Below the pieces are notes generated by a model. The model worked only from the letters and a program-made list of their open reading frames with translations, was not told where the DNA came from and made no database searches. A DNA stretch of 33,119 nucleotides, from NCBI GenBank assembly GCA_017629175.1, contig JAGBXS010000091.1, forward strand, positions 1 through 33,119. The letters run 5' to 3'. Positions 1 through 8,392 of the stretch are shown one piece after another. Position numbers and translations under genes: made by a program. Source of the stretch: Clostridia bacterium. GTDB lineage: Bacteria; Bacillota; Clostridia; Oscillospirales; CAG-382. Position 1 is the first letter of the stretch, and each line of letters begins with the position of its first letter.

Positions 1-3
1 GAA

Positions 4-26
4 CCCCCAGACAATCTGGGGGTTTT
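4..26 (+). terminator. Rho-independent terminator of a gene left of the window
   Basis: An 8-bp perfect stem (CCCCCAGA with TCTGGGGG, loop CAA) is followed by TTTT on the plus strand. The gene it ends lies outside the window. Confidence 0.7.
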
Positions 27-29
27 CAT

Positions 30-60
30 AAACAAAAATACCCCTAATATATATTAGGGG
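30..60 (-). terminator. Terminator after the tRNA pair
   Basis: The perfect palindrome CCCCTAATATATATTAGGGG at 41-60 is followed on the minus strand by TATTTTTG, so it fits termination of the leftward tRNA transcript. The plus side is also T-rich (TCTTTT), so it may work in both directions. Confidence 0.7.
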
Positions 61-65
61 TCTTT

Positions 66-141
66 TGGAGCGGGAAACGGGGCTCACACCCGCGACCTTC
101 GCGTTGGCAACGCGACGCTCTATCAACTGAGCTACAGAGGC
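66..141 (-). pseudogene. Decayed tRNA-Gly (GCC)
   Basis: The minus strand has a tRNA layout of normal length: a D arm (GCTC/GAGC), a 5-bp anticodon stem with loop TTGCCAA (anticodon GCC, glycine), a T stem and an encoded CCA end. Two parts are broken. The 5' acceptor strand reads GCCTCTG while the 3' strand is TTCCCGC, leaving two Watson-Crick pairs plus one G-U; a normal tRNA-Gly with this 3' strand would begin GCGGGAA. The T loop reads TGTGAGC in place of the near-universal TTCRANY. It is best read as a tRNA-Gly pseudogene or a chimera with another tRNA's 5' end. It lies downstream of an intact tRNA-Asp in one likely transcript. Confidence 0.7.
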
Positions 142-143
142 AT

Positions 144-173
144 ATAGTCAGCATTGGTGTCGCCGCTGACTAT
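144..173. repeat. Perfect hairpin between the two tRNA genes
   Basis: ATAGTCAGC (144-152) pairs perfectly with GCTGACTAT (165-173), with a 12-base loop. The stem reaches the terminal A of the tRNA-Asp CCA end. It could be a processing hairpin or a weak terminator; no long T run follows on either strand. Confidence 0.5.
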
Positions 174-249
174 GGCGATTCGAAGGGGACTCGAACCCCT
201 GACCTCCGCCGTGACAGGGCGGCGTTCTAACCAACTGAACTACCGAACC
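173..249 (-). tRNA. tRNA-Asp (GTC)
   Basis: The minus strand folds as a complete tRNA. The acceptor strands GGTTCGG and TCGAATC pair over all seven positions (two G-U), the D arm is GTTC/GAAC, the anticodon loop is CTGTCAC (anticodon GTC, aspartate), the T loop is TTCGAGT within AGGGG/CCCCT, the discriminator is G and CCA is encoded. A promoter lies just upstream at 290-318. Confidence 0.93.
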
Positions 250-289
250 ATTCTGTGCATCCAAGGGTGTTCCCTCAGCGCGCTTTAAA

Positions 290-318
290 ATAATACCACA
301 TCTTTTCTCATTTTGCAA
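290..318 (-). promoter_or_regulatory. Promoter of the tRNA-Asp / tRNA-Gly transcript
   Basis: On the minus strand TTGCAA (313-318) and TATTAT (290-295) are separated by 17 bases, a sigma-A arrangement about 40 bases upstream of the tRNA-Asp 5' end. Confidence 0.75.
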
Positions 319-386
319 GTGTTTTTTGAGAAAAAAGTGCCCAAATTTCAATTTTTATTTTGTGCGTTTTTTACAAGAGCCTCTTT

Positions 387-872
387 TCAGAAGGTCAAAT
401 CCGCAAATTCCGCCCCTAAAAAGTCGCACAGCACCATGGGATCGATGCAGAATTGCTTTCCCCGCACCCCTGCACTGAGGTAGATACGGTCGAAAAGGGT
501 AGCCGTTTCGTCGAAATAGGTGGGGAAGGGCTTCTTCATGCCCACGGGGGAACAGCCGCCGCGGATATACCCCGTGAGAGGCAACAGCTCCTTCATGGGG
601 ATCATCTCCACCCGCTTGTCTCCTGCCGCCAAGGCGCATTTCTTCAGATCCAGCTCTTCCGCTACGGGGATGACGAACACCGCGTACCCGTTCTTGCTTC
701 CCTTGGTCACCAAGGTCTTGAACACCTGCTCTGCAGGGAGGTTCAGTTCCTCTGCCACGTGCACCCCGGAGAGGTCACTTTCGTCTACGGTGTAGGAGAG
801 GATCTCAAAGGGGATCCCCGCGGCTTCCAAAATCCGCATGGCGTTGGTTTTTTCTTCTTTTGATTTTGCCAT
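387..872 (-). CDS. ybaK: YbaK/EbsC-family Cys-tRNA(Pro) deacylase
   Basis: The 161-residue protein matches the usual length of the YbaK family. These cytoplasmic trans-editing enzymes hydrolyse cysteine mischarged on tRNA-Pro. Visible family features are the N-terminal AGIPFEILSY stretch, VFKTLVTKG (about 50-58) with the family's conserved lysine, the central VIPVAEELDLKKCALAAG block and the C-terminal GGCSPVGMKKPFPTYFDE block. The ATG start is preceded by GGGAGGAC at good spacing, and a promoter lies at 913-941. The gene is apparently monocistronic, and no strong terminator is visible after the stop. The family call is firm; exact tRNA specificity is inferred. Confidence 0.92.
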   Translation of the reverse strand: MAKSKEEKTNAMRILEAAGIPFEILSYTVDESDLSGVHVAEELNLPAEQVFKTLVTKGSKNGYAVFVIPVAEELDLKKCALAAGDKRVEMIPMKELLPLTGYIRGGCSPVGMKKPFPTYFDETATLFDRIYLSAGVRGKQFCIDPMVLCDFLGAEFADLTF

Positions 873-912
873 GGTGTCCTCCCGATGGTAAATGCTGTTT
901 CGCTACTGCCAT

Positions 913-941
913 ATTATACTCGCAAAGGGGCGGATTTGCAA
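913..941 (-). promoter_or_regulatory. Promoter of ybaK
   Basis: Minus-strand TTGCAA (936-941) and TATAAT (913-918) with a 17-base spacer, about 40 bases before the start codon. Confidence 0.8.
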
Positions 942-968
942 GTGTTCTTTTGAAAAAAGAGCTTTTTT

Positions 969-1154
969 ATGCAGGGAAGCTTCCCGCCGAATGCTCGCCG
1001 CCTTGCGCATGGCTGCTGTAAAGCCGCTGTGTGCCGTTTGGTGGAGGACGACGGGGAGACACATTCCGCATCCTACCGCCTGTTGGAGGTCACCACAGAG
1101 CGTTACGAAACGGATAGCTTCCGCTGCCGCATCGTCGGCGTGGAGCAGTATTGA
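969..1154 (+). CDS. Possible small protein or gene remnant
   Basis: This 61-codon plus-strand frame is the only candidate gene in the 345-base gap between ybaK and the next gene. Its C-terminal two thirds (VEDDGETHSASYRLLEV onward) has a protein-like composition and GC-rich third positions like its neighbours. The N-terminal part is rich in Arg, Cys and Ala and less convincing. No ribosome binding site precedes the ATG. I do not recognise the family. It may be the 3' remnant of a lost gene or chance. The rest of the gap holds the ybaK promoter and the hairpin at 1164-1196. Confidence 0.25.
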   Translation: MQGSFPPNARRLAHGCCKAAVCRLVEDDGETHSASYRLLEVTTERYETDSFRCRIVGVEQY

Positions 1155-1162
1155 AGAAATAC

Positions 1163-1196
1163 AAAAGGAGCATGGACAGCGTGTTCATGCTCCTTT
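1163..1196 (-). terminator. Terminator after the ABM-domain gene
   Basis: AAAGGAGCATG (1164-1174) pairs perfectly with CATGCTCCTTT (1186-1196). On the minus strand it ends in TTTTG, just downstream of the stop at 1218. It could also serve the doubtful plus-strand frame ending at 1154. Confidence 0.75.
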
Positions 1197-1217
1197 GCTG
1201 TGTGGTGATGACTTCGC

Positions 1218-1520
1218 TCAAAACTCACTTACGGTAAGTCTCTTGATCACAGTGCTTTTCGTATACTTGCCCATGATCTCCATGGCGGTCTTCATATGGG
1301 GCTGGGTCATGTGGATCTTCTGATGTTCGGCGCTTTCCCATTCTTCGTAAAGCACCATGGTCTTGCCGTCCTCCACGGAATAATAGTAGTCGTAGGTGAG
1401 ACAGCCGTTTTCGCTTCTGATTGCGGAAAGAACGCCGCTTTCCGTCATTTCTTTCACGGCTTTTTCTCTGTCCCCTTGGTTTTCGAAGGTGTAGATCACG
1501 GAAATGATAAAGTCTGCCAT
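1218..1520 (-). CDS. Antibiotic biosynthesis monooxygenase (ABM) domain protein, quinol monooxygenase-like
   Basis: The 100-residue product has the size and pattern of the ABM ferredoxin-like fold: a first strand (ADFIISVIYTFENQ), a helix, ENGCLTYDYYYSVEDG, the VLYEEWESAEHQKIHMTQPHMK segment with conserved Trp, His and Pro-His, and a final strand. Relatives such as YgiN act as cofactor-free quinol monooxygenases or oxidative-stress proteins; the substrate here is unknown. The start at 1520 is chosen because AAGGAG lies 7 bases upstream; an in-frame ATG further upstream would run through the hairpins at 1554-1633. No promoter was found, so it may be read from upstream. Confidence 0.85.
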   Translation of the reverse strand: MADFIISVIYTFENQGDREKAVKEMTESGVLSAIRSENGCLTYDYYYSVEDGKTMVLYEEWESAEHQKIHMTQPHMKTAMEIMGKYTKSTVIKRLTVSEF

Positions 1521-1553
1521 ATTTTTTCTCCTTTTGATGGTCATGCTTTCGTA

Positions 1554-1633
1554 GCCCGCAAAGCGGGCGGATGGGAAGGATTTTGTGAGCGAAGCCACAA
1601 AATCCCGGTTGAAAAAGGATCCCTTTTTCAACC
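1554..1633. repeat. Three hairpins in tandem in an 80-base intergenic stretch
   Basis: Three separate perfect inverted repeats follow one another: GCCCGC/GCGGGC (1554-1568), GGATTTTGTG/CACAAAATCC (1578-1605) and GGTTGAAAAAG/CTTTTTCAACC (1607-1633). The last overlaps the stop codon of the gene ending at 1628 and may terminate it on the minus strand. The tandem layout is unlike a single terminator and resembles REP-type intergenic repeats. Confidence 0.65.
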
Positions 1634-2266
1634 CTTCCCTGCAAACAGGGTCTTTTTCAGCTCGTCCAGTTCCTCTTCGGAAAGCTCTGCCCGTTCATCG
1701 TAGCGGACGGAAACGTAGAGGTCAAAGAGCTGTTCCTCGGGCGGGGCGTTTTCCCGCCTTCTTTGCAGCTCCAAGGGGGTGTCGGCGCTTTTTGCGGGCA
1801 TACCTTCCTTGAGGCGGCGGGTGATGAGGTGGTAATACAGATAGCCCAGCTTTTGGCGGGCGGTCTCCATTTGCTTCCACTTGGGAGGCTTGGGGGCTTT
1901 TTTCTTTTTCTCCGGGGCGGAAAAATCAAAGGCGTAGGAGGTAGTCCCGCCCATGGTGGCGCGGTTCCTGCGGAACAGCCTTGCCACCCCGTCGAATTTC
2001 TCCAACAGCTTCATGAGAAGCATGGAGGCGCGGGCGAACAGCTTTTTTGCCCGCTCTGCCAGGGCTTCCGACCACTTCTTTTTCAGCTTGCGATACAGCC
2101 GCCAGATCACCAGCCCGTCTGCGATGCAGAACAAGGCAAAGCAGGCCTGCAGGGAATAGGGCATGGTTTGATACCGCTCTATCCAATAGCCTGCCGCTGT
2201 GACAAAGAGCAGGAGGCAAACAAACAGGGTGAAGGCGGGGAGGTGCTTTTTCAGCCATTTCTTCAT
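1628..2266 (-). CDS. Membrane protein with a DUF4129-like tail, third gene of the MoxR operon
   Basis: A 212-residue protein with two predicted membrane helices (about 10-28 and 38-57), a basic middle and a cytoplasmic C-terminal domain. The tail pattern (ARQKLGYLYYHLITRR, then DTPLELQRR, then LYVSVRYDERAELSEEELDELK) resembles DUF4129, which is commonly encoded beside MoxR and DUF58 proteins. Its start overlaps the DUF58 stop by 4 bases, so the two are translationally coupled. The usual transglutaminase partner is absent. Function is unknown; a membrane-bound role in a MoxR chaperone system is inferred. Confidence 0.7.
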   Translation of the reverse strand: MKKWLKKHLPAFTLFVCLLLFVTAAGYWIERYQTMPYSLQACFALFCIADGLVIWRLYRKLKKKWSEALAERAKKLFARASMLLMKLLEKFDGVARLFRRNRATMGGTTSYAFDFSAPEKKKKAPKPPKWKQMETARQKLGYLYYHLITRRLKEGMPAKSADTPLELQRRRENAPPEEQLFDLYVSVRYDERAELSEEELDELKKTLFAGKG

Positions 2267-3360
2267 AGCGCGGCTCCTTCCACGGGAATCACCACCACGT
2301 TACGCCCTGCTCGGCGTAAGCCGTGGAGCAGCTCCTCGGTCTTCTCGTCGGTGCCGGTGGTGATGAGGTAAAGATCCATGTCTGCGGGGGTCTCCTTGCC
2401 AAAGCGGGCAAGCAACACCTGCATGGAGTAATCCCGCCTGGCGTAAACGTTCATTTCCGCCATGGTGCGCAGAACCGTCAGGCTGTGCTCCTCGCCTCTT
2501 CCGCAGGGGATGTGGATGTAGGGCATATCTCCCGTGGAGGCGTTGGCGCAAAAGCCCACCTTGCCCTCGTTTTCCACCCCTCGGCAGAACAGATAGCAGG
2601 CGTAGGCAAGCCCGGTCTCCAAAAGGGTCTTATCGTCCGCCACGGCACCGGGATACACGTTGAGATCCAGAAAGATCATGGAATCCACCGTGCGGGAGCT
2701 GTCGTAATCGTTGCACATCAGCTGTGCCCTGCCTCCGTGGAAGGAGCGGGCAGAGGCCTTGAAGTTGATGGAGCGCATGGGGTCGCCGGGGCGGTATTCA
2801 CGGATCCCCACGGGAAAGAAGGGATCCTCGATGAACTTGCGGGAGGCAAGCATATTCCCCGCGCGGTAAAGGGGCGTATCTCCCGAGCCTGAGAAGCCCT
2901 TGGCGGCGGGATAAGCGTAGAAGGAGGGGGTGCTTTGAAATTCAAACTCGCACCCAAAGTAGAGGATGGAGGCGCTTCCCAATTGGAAGAAGCCCCGCTT
3001 GTCCGCCGAGACGGTGTGCTTTCTGGTCACCACGCCGAAGGGTGGGATGTTGAACACGCTGGTCATTTCGGTGTATTCCTTCAGGGGCTTGCCGTCCACG
3101 GTGATCCCTGCTGGGAGGTAAAAGGTAAGCTTCACGCGGAATAAGGGGAGCCAGCCGGGGTTGCAGATGACCTCCGTCATCTCCATGGTTTCTCCCATAA
3201 ACAGCCCTTCCTCGGAGAAGGCGCGGGAGTAGGAGACGTTTTCCAAGGCGGCAAGCTTCAGCCTGCGGTAGCCGTAGTACAGCAAAAACAGCGCGGTGAC
3301 ACTTAGGGCGGACAACAGCCAAAAGGCGGGCGTCTGCAGTAACGTATAAAATCTTTCCAT
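2263..3360 (-). CDS. DUF58 domain-containing protein
   Basis: The 365-residue protein has an N-terminal membrane helix (about 11-30), a beta-rich region, then the DUF58 signature REYRPGDPMRSINFKASARS at 187-206, and a C-terminal half with a von Willebrand A-like fold (FLDLNVYPG; YLITTGTDEKTEELLHGLRRAG). DUF58 proteins are usually partners or clients of MoxR ATPases, and this gene starts 2 bases after the moxR stop. The next gene overlaps it by 4 bases. The biochemical role of the family is not settled. Confidence 0.88.
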   Translation of the reverse strand: MERFYTLLQTPAFWLLSALSVTALFLLYYGYRRLKLAALENVSYSRAFSEEGLFMGETMEMTEVICNPGWLPLFRVKLTFYLPAGITVDGKPLKEYTEMTSVFNIPPFGVVTRKHTVSADKRGFFQLGSASILYFGCEFEFQSTPSFYAYPAAKGFSGSGDTPLYRAGNMLASRKFIEDPFFPVGIREYRPGDPMRSINFKASARSFHGGRAQLMCNDYDSSRTVDSMIFLDLNVYPGAVADDKTLLETGLAYACYLFCRGVENEGKVGFCANASTGDMPYIHIPCGRGEEHSLTVLRTMAEMNVYARRDYSMQVLLARFGKETPADMDLYLITTGTDEKTEELLHGLRRAGRNVVVIPVEGAAL

Positions 3361-3362
3361 GG

Positions 3363-4328
3363 TTATTTCCGTTTGGAAAAGTCAATATGCTCGCTGGGGA
3401 CGGGCAGGACGTCCAAAATCCGCCCGATCAACGCTTTGCCTTGGTCGCCTCTGTGGGTAAAGCTGTCGCGGAAGATGATACGGTGGGCAAGCACGGGGGT
3501 AGCGGCTGCTTTCAGATCGTCGGGGAGGACGTGGTTTCTCCCTTCCAGAGCGGCAAAGCCCATGGCCACCTTCACGAAAGCGATCATAGCGCGGGGAGAA
3601 GCCCCCAAAAGCACGGTCTTTTCCACGCGGGTGGCCTCGCAGATGGCGGCGGCGTAGCTCAACAGATCGGGGTGAACGTACACTGTGGCAAGCTCCTCCT
3701 TGGCGCGGGTGATATCCTCGGCGGTGACACCGTTTCCAAGGGGTGTGGGAGCGGCGCTCAGCTTGCGGGAGAGGATCTCCACGCTTTCCTCGTGGGTGGG
3801 GTAACCCATGGAGGTCTTCACCAAAAATCTGTCCAGCTGTGCCTCGGGAAGCTCAAAGGTGCCCTTGGTCTCCACGGGATTCTGGGTGGCAATGACCATA
3901 AAGGGTTCTGCCAGAGGGTAGGTCTCGCCCTCTACGGTGACCTGGTGCTCCTCCATGCATTCCAAAAGCCCCGATTGGGTCTTGGGCATGGCGCGGTTGA
4001 TCTCGTCCGCCAGCAGAACGTTGGTGAACACGGGGCCTTTGATGAAGCGGAACTCCGAGGATTTCATGTCGAAATAGTTGACCCCCATCAGGTCGGAGGG
4101 GAGCATATCGGGAACGCACTGCACCCGCTTGAACTCCAAGGAGAGGGCGGAGGCAAAGGTTTTTGCCAGCACGGTCTTGCCGGTGCCGGGCACGTCATCC
4201 AACAGCATATGTCCCCCGCAAAGGAGGGTGATCACGGCCAGATCGGTGACCTGCTCCTTGCCCACGATGATTTGGCTCACACGGGCGGAAACGGTATCGC
4301 GGATGCGTTTGATAGCGGTATATCCCAT
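3363..4328 (-). CDS. MoxR-family AAA+ ATPase
   Basis: The 321-residue protein has Walker A in DDVPGTGKT (44-52), Walker B in LLADEIN (105-111), sensor 1 in VIATQNP, and an arginine-finger region (PEAQLDRFLVKTSMGYP). MoxR ATPases are thought to act as chaperones that mature or assemble client complexes, often together with DUF58/VWA proteins, and this gene heads such an operon. A clear promoter lies at 4360-4388. The ATG sits after a weak AAGGAAG motif. Confidence 0.93.
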   Translation of the reverse strand: MGYTAIKRIRDTVSARVSQIIVGKEQVTDLAVITLLCGGHMLLDDVPGTGKTVLAKTFASALSLEFKRVQCVPDMLPSDLMGVNYFDMKSSEFRFIKGPVFTNVLLADEINRAMPKTQSGLLECMEEHQVTVEGETYPLAEPFMVIATQNPVETKGTFELPEAQLDRFLVKTSMGYPTHEESVEILSRKLSAAPTPLGNGVTAEDITRAKEELATVYVHPDLLSYAAAICEATRVEKTVLLGASPRAMIAFVKVAMGFAALEGRNHVLPDDLKAAATPVLAHRIIFRDSFTHRGDQGKALIGRILDVLPVPSEHIDFSKRK

Positions 4329-4359
4329 AAAACGTACTTCCTTTTGGTTTGTTTGTTAC

Positions 4360-4388
4360 AGTATACCATAGGCGGGAAGGAAATGCAA
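4360..4388 (-). promoter_or_regulatory. Promoter of the moxR operon
   Basis: Minus-strand TTGCAT (4383-4388) and TATACT (4360-4365) with a 17-base spacer. Confidence 0.75.
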
Positions 4389-4412
4389 GAAGAACGAACG
4401 GGACAAAATCAA

Positions 4413-4468
4413 GTTTCTTTGGAGATTTTAAAGAACCTTTCTTTTCTTTCGAAAGAAAGGTTCTTTAA
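4413..4468 (-). repeat. Dispersed inverted-repeat element, copy A (terminator of hemW)
   Basis: TTAAAGAACCTTTCTTT pairs with AAAGAAAGGTTCTTTAA (4428-4468), followed on the minus strand by the motif TCTCCAAAGAAAC (4413-4425). It sits 13 bases after the hemW stop and probably terminates it. The same hairpin and motif recur at 11967, 20255 and 25823. Confidence 0.8.
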
Positions 4469-4480
4469 GTAAGACCGTAT

Positions 4481-5569
4481 TTACAGTAGTAACTGCCCGA
4501 TGACGGCGTTGGAGACGCGGAAGCCCGTTTCTGTGAGAGCCACGTTCTCGCCTTTGCGCTCCATCAAACCCAAAGAGATCATTCTCTCCACGGGGAGGGC
4601 GGGTACCAGGTGGGCGGGAATGCCGAAGGAGGTGCGCAGACCTAACATCACGTCCTCTTCCCAGGATTCCGTCTCGTCGATCCGTTCTGCCTTCTTGTAG
4701 TCGTTGCACCCCAAGGGATCTGCAATATATCCCTCCAGATCGGGATGGTTGGAGAACCGCTTGCCGTTCCAATGGGAGTGAGCCGCGGGGCCGAAGCCCA
4801 GGTATTCCCCCCTCTGCCAGTAGTGGAGGTTGTGGCGGGAATACTTCCCGTCCTTGGCAAAGGAAGAGATCTCGTAGTGTTCAAAGCCTGCTTCCCGCGC
4901 CTTTTGGCACAGCAGTTGGTATTGCCCTTCCTCCTCTTCTTCCGTGGGGAAGGTGAGGGAGGTTCTTTGGGCAAAGAAGGGGGTGCCCTCCTCCAACTGC
5001 AGGGAATACACCGACAAATGGTCGGGGCGCAGGGCAAAAGCGGTATCCAAAGAGGAAGCAAAGGCCTCTTTGCTCTGCCCGGGGAGGGCAAAGATGAGAT
5101 CTAAGCTGATGTTGTCAAACCCTGCCTCTCTTGCGTTTGCCACGCAGTCTCTTACCATGTCCGCGGTATGGATCCTGCCCAGGAAGGCAAGCTCCTTGTC
5201 ACAGCCGGACTGCATCCCGATGGAAAGGCGGTTGAAGCCCGCTTGCTTTACTTCTTGCAGAAAGGGGAGATCCACCGTGCCGGGGTTTACCTCCAAGGTG
5301 ATCTCCGCATCCTCGCGGATGAAAAACCGTGTGCGCAGGAAGGCCAGCAGTTCGCTCAGCCGTCCCGCACCGAACAGAGAGGGGGTGCCGCCGCCGAAAT
5401 ACACGGAGCAGACCTCACGATGCTCGGGGAAGGAGTCCGCCTGCTTTTCCAGGGCTTCCAAGTAGGCATCCTTGATGTCCTCCGTTACGCCGGGCAGGGA
5501 GTAAAAGGCGCAGTAGTTGCACTTTCTGACACAAAAGGGGATGTGCAGATACAGAGAGATGCCGTTCAT
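4481..5569 (-). CDS. hemW: Radical SAM HemW-like protein (heme chaperone / coproporphyrinogen oxidase homologue)
   Basis: The 362-residue length is typical of HemW. The N-terminus carries the extended radical SAM cluster motif with Cys13, Cys17 and Cys20 ([10 protein letters not shown]), then VYFGGGTPS for SAM binding, NPGTV, the [15 protein letters not shown] segment and a C-terminal HemN-type domain. HemW binds heme and hands it to client proteins; older annotations call it oxygen-independent coproporphyrinogen III oxidase. The start overlaps the lepA stop by 4 bases, giving the common lepA-hemW pairing. The repeat hairpin at 4428-4468 follows it. Confidence 0.93.
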   Translation of the reverse strand: MNGISLYLHIPFCVRKCNYCAFYSLPGVTEDIKDAYLEALEKQADSFPEHREVCSVYFGGGTPSLFGAGRLSELLAFLRTRFFIREDAEITLEVNPGTVDLPFLQEVKQAGFNRLSIGMQSGCDKELAFLGRIHTADMVRDCVANAREAGFDNISLDLIFALPGQSKEAFASSLDTAFALRPDHLSVYSLQLEEGTPFFAQRTSLTFPTEEEEEGQYQLLCQKAREAGFEHYEISSFAKDGKYSRHNLHYWQRGEYLGFGPAAHSHWNGKRFSNHPDLEGYIADPLGCNDYKKAERIDETESWEEDVMLGLRTSFGIPAHLVPALPVERMISLGLMERKGENVALTETGFRVSNAVIGQLLL

Positions 5570-7377
5570 GATTCGTCGTCCATTTTGAGAACTGCCATGA
5601 AGGCTTCGGAGGGCACCTGCACGGAGCCGAAGGAGCGCATTCTCTTCTTGCCTTCCTTCTGCTTTTCCAAAAGCTTCTTCTTACGGGTGATGTCACCGCC
5701 GTAGCACTTGGCAAGCACGTCCTTACGCATGGCGCGTACCGTCTCGCGGGCGATGACCTTGCCGCCGATGGCCGCCTGCACGGGCAGCTCAAAGAGCTGA
5801 CGGGGGATGTTGTCACGAAGCTTTTCCACGATCTTTCTGCCGCGGGTATAAGCGCGGTCGGCGTGGACGATGAAGGACAAGGCGTCGATCAACTCGCCGT
5901 TGAGGAGGATGTCCAGCTTCACCAGCTCGGACTTGCGGTAGCCGATGGGCTCGTAGTCCAAGGAGGCGTAGCCCTTGGTCTTGGATTTCAGAGTATCGAA
6001 GAAATCGTAGACGATCTCGTTGAGGGGCATCTCGTAGATCAGCTCCGCACGGGTGGTGTCCAGATACTTCATGTCGATGTAGGTGCCGCGGCGATCCAGG
6101 CAGAACTGCATGACACTGCCCACGTATTCCGTGGGGGTGATGATGGAGGCCTTCACGATGGGCTCGCGGGCCTCGGAGATGCGCTGGGGATCGGGGTAGT
6201 TGGAGGGGTTGTCCACGTGGATGGTCTCCCCGTCGGTAAGCACCAGCTCGTAGATAACGCTGGGGGCGGTGGTGATGAGATCCAAATTGAACTCTCTCTC
6301 TAACCGCTCGTCGATGATCTCCATGTGCAAAAGTCCCAGGAAGCCTGCGCGGAAGCCGAAGCCCAAGGCAATGGAGGTCTCGGGCTCAAACACCAGGGAG
6401 GCATCGTTGAGCTGAAGCTTTTCCAGAGCATCCTTCAAGTCGCCGTACTTACTTCCGTCGGCGGGGTAGATGCCGGAGAACACCATGGGCTGTGCCTTCT
6501 TAAAGCCGGGCAGGGGCTCGGGGGTGGGATTTTCCACCAGGGTGACGGTATCGCCTACGGTGGTGTCGCCGATGTTCTTGATGCTGGCGGTGAAGTAGCC
6601 TACCTCGCCTGCCTTCAAGCAATCCTTTTTGTCCAGGGTGAAGGCACCCAGGGTGCCTACCTCTACCACGTCGAACTTGGCACCGGTGTGCATCATCTGC
6701 ACCGTGTCTCCCACGGAGAGAGTGCCGTCCATGACGCGGATGTATACCACAACGCCCTTATAGGAGTCGTAATAGCTGTCGAAGATGAGAGCCTTCAAGG
6801 GCTTTGCGGGGTCGCCCTTGGGGGCGGGAACGTCGCTGACGATCTTTTCCAGCACGTCCTTGATGTTAAGCCCCATTTTTGCGGAGATGCAGGGAGCGTC
6901 CTCGGCGGGGATGCCGATGATATCCTCCACCTCCCGCTTTGCCATCTCCGTATCGGCGGAGGGCAGATCGATCTTGTTGATCACGGGAAGGATCTCCAGA
7001 TCGTTGTCTACTGCCATGTAGGCGTTGGCAAGGGTCTGGGCCTGCACGCCCTGGGTGGCGTCTACGATGAGCACTGCGCCCTCGCAGGCGGTGAGGGAAC
7101 GGGAAACCTCGTAGCCGAAGTCCACGTGGCCGGGGGTGTCAATGAGGTTCAGGCGGTAGGTCTCTCCATCGTCGGCCTTGTAGTCAAAGCGCACGGCGCG
7201 GGCCTTGATGGTGATGCCGCGTTCCCGCTCCAAGTCCATGTTGTCCAAGAGCTGTTCCTCGAGGTTTCTCTTCTCTACGGCGCCGGTGTACTCCAGCAGA
7301 CGGTCTGCCAGGGTGCTCTTGCCGTGGTCGATATGGGCAATGATGGAAAAATTACGGATCTTTTTGATGTCGTACAT
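5566..7377 (-). CDS. lepA: Elongation factor 4 (LepA)
   Basis: The 603-residue protein has a full translational-GTPase layout: G1 AHIDHGKS (14-21), [12 protein letters not shown] in switch I, G3 DTPGHVDF and G4 NKIDLPSAD. The LepA-specific C-terminal domain follows, with [14 protein letters not shown] and a basic tail. LepA acts on stalled or back-translocated ribosomes. The ATG start is preceded by AAGGAA. No promoter could be placed in the 85 bases after secF, which hold the secF terminator, so lepA may depend on read-through or an unrecognised promoter. It overlaps hemW by 4 bases. Confidence 0.97.
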   Translation of the reverse strand: MYDIKKIRNFSIIAHIDHGKSTLADRLLEYTGAVEKRNLEEQLLDNMDLERERGITIKARAVRFDYKADDGETYRLNLIDTPGHVDFGYEVSRSLTACEGAVLIVDATQGVQAQTLANAYMAVDNDLEILPVINKIDLPSADTEMAKREVEDIIGIPAEDAPCISAKMGLNIKDVLEKIVSDVPAPKGDPAKPLKALIFDSYYDSYKGVVVYIRVMDGTLSVGDTVQMMHTGAKFDVVEVGTLGAFTLDKKDCLKAGEVGYFTASIKNIGDTTVGDTVTLVENPTPEPLPGFKKAQPMVFSGIYPADGSKYGDLKDALEKLQLNDASLVFEPETSIALGFGFRAGFLGLLHMEIIDERLEREFNLDLITTAPSVIYELVLTDGETIHVDNPSNYPDPQRISEAREPIVKASIITPTEYVGSVMQFCLDRRGTYIDMKYLDTTRAELIYEMPLNEIVYDFFDTLKSKTKGYASLDYEPIGYRKSELVKLDILLNGELIDALSFIVHADRAYTRGRKIVEKLRDNIPRQLFELPVQAAIGGKVIARETVRAMRKDVLAKCYGGDITRKKKLLEKQKEGKKRMRSFGSVQVPSEAFMAVLKMDDES

Positions 7378-7392
7378 AGTTTTATGTTTCCT

Positions 7393-7436
7393 TAAAAATA
7401 AGCGGGGCGGCTCGAATGTTCGAATCCGTCCCGCTT
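7393..7436 (-). terminator. Terminator after secF
   Basis: AAGCGGGRCGG-type stem (7400-7436) extended by a CGAA/TTCG inner pair, followed on the minus strand by ATTTTTAAGG. It lies between the secF stop and the lepA start. Confidence 0.8.
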
Positions 7437-7462
7437 GAAAGTTACGTGGGAGTGATTGGGTT

Positions 7463-8392
7463 TTACTTCGCCTTCTTGCCCAGCTTGATGCCGGAAAGTG
7501 CGTTCCAGATCATACCGGAAAGGAAGACGGAGGAGAACAGACCGGAGATAATACCAACGATCAGGGTACCTGCGAAGTCGCGGAGGGTATCCAGGTTGGA
7601 GGTGGGGAAGATGATCACGGCAACCGCACAAGCCACGAACACCGCGCCGATGGTCAGCAGGGTGGTGATGGTGGTGTTCACAGATCTGCCCATGGTCTCG
7701 TGGGTACTGGTGTTCACCACGTCGGCGAAGGAGCTCTGATCGTCCTTTCTTCTGTTCTCACGGATACGGTCAAACACAACGATGGTTGCGTTGATGGAGT
7801 AACCAAGGATGGTCAAGAATGCCGCGATAACGGAAGTGGAGAGAGGGATCTGGAACAGGGAGTAAACAACCAGCATAACGAACAGGTCGTGCAGCAAGCA
7901 GAGAACGGATGCCACGCCGGATGCAAACTGGAAGCGGAATGCTACGTAGATCAGCATTGCCACAGCCGCGATGGCTACGGTGATCAGAGTGGTGTACAGA
8001 GTTCTGGTACCGATAACAGCGGAAATGTTGTTCAACTGGATCTCGGTGCTGGCGTTCTCGTACTTCTTGCAGATGATCTCCAGCAGATGGTTCTGCTGTT
8101 CGGTGGTCATTGCGTTCTTGCTCTCGATCTTAACGGAGTTCTCGCTGTAGGTAACGGAGGACACGTAGTCCTTGCCCAGCTCCTTGTCGCCCTCAATGAG
8201 CGCCTTTACGTCGGAAGCGATCTCAGCAGAGGTGGTCTCGCCCAGATCGATGGTCAGCTCGTAACCGCCGGTGAAGTCGATGTCCAGATTAAAGCCGCGG
8301 ATCACGAAGGAGAGGATGCCCACCAGGAGCACCACGCCTACGATGATGAGGGTGATCTTTTTGTTGTTGATAAAATGGAAGTTCTTAAGCAT
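7463..8392 (-). CDS. secF: Protein translocase subunit SecF
   Basis: The 309-residue protein has an N-terminal helix, the D-domain signature [18 protein letters not shown], a periplasmic P1 domain and five C-terminal helices, including the [19 protein letters not shown] motif. With SecD it uses proton motive force to help release exported proteins on the outer side of the membrane. The start at 8392 (MLKNFHF) is preferred because GGAGGT lies 8 bases upstream, inside the last codons of secD; an upstream in-frame ATG at 8410 has no such site. It overlaps secD by 8 bases. Confidence 0.95.
   Translation of the reverse strand: MLKNFHFINNKKITLIIVGVVLLVGILSFVIRGFNLDIDFTGGYELTIDLGETTSAEIASDVKALIEGDKELGKDYVSSVTYSENSVKIESKNAMTTEQQNHLLEIICKKYENASTEIQLNNISAVIGTRTLYTTLITVAIAAVAMLIYVAFRFQFASGVASVLCLLHDLFVMLVVYSLFQIPLSTSVIAAFLTILGYSINATIVVFDRIRENRRKDDQSSFADVVNTSTHETMGRSVNTTITTLLTIGAVFVACAVAVIIFPTSNLDTLRDFAGTLIVGIISGLFSSVFLSGMIWNALSGIKLGKKAK

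Noticed and set aside
892..1323. Plus-strand 143-codon frame in the gap after ybaK
   Set aside because: It starts inside the ybaK promoter region, runs through the terminator at 1164-1196 and into the ABM gene, and has no recognisable protein character.
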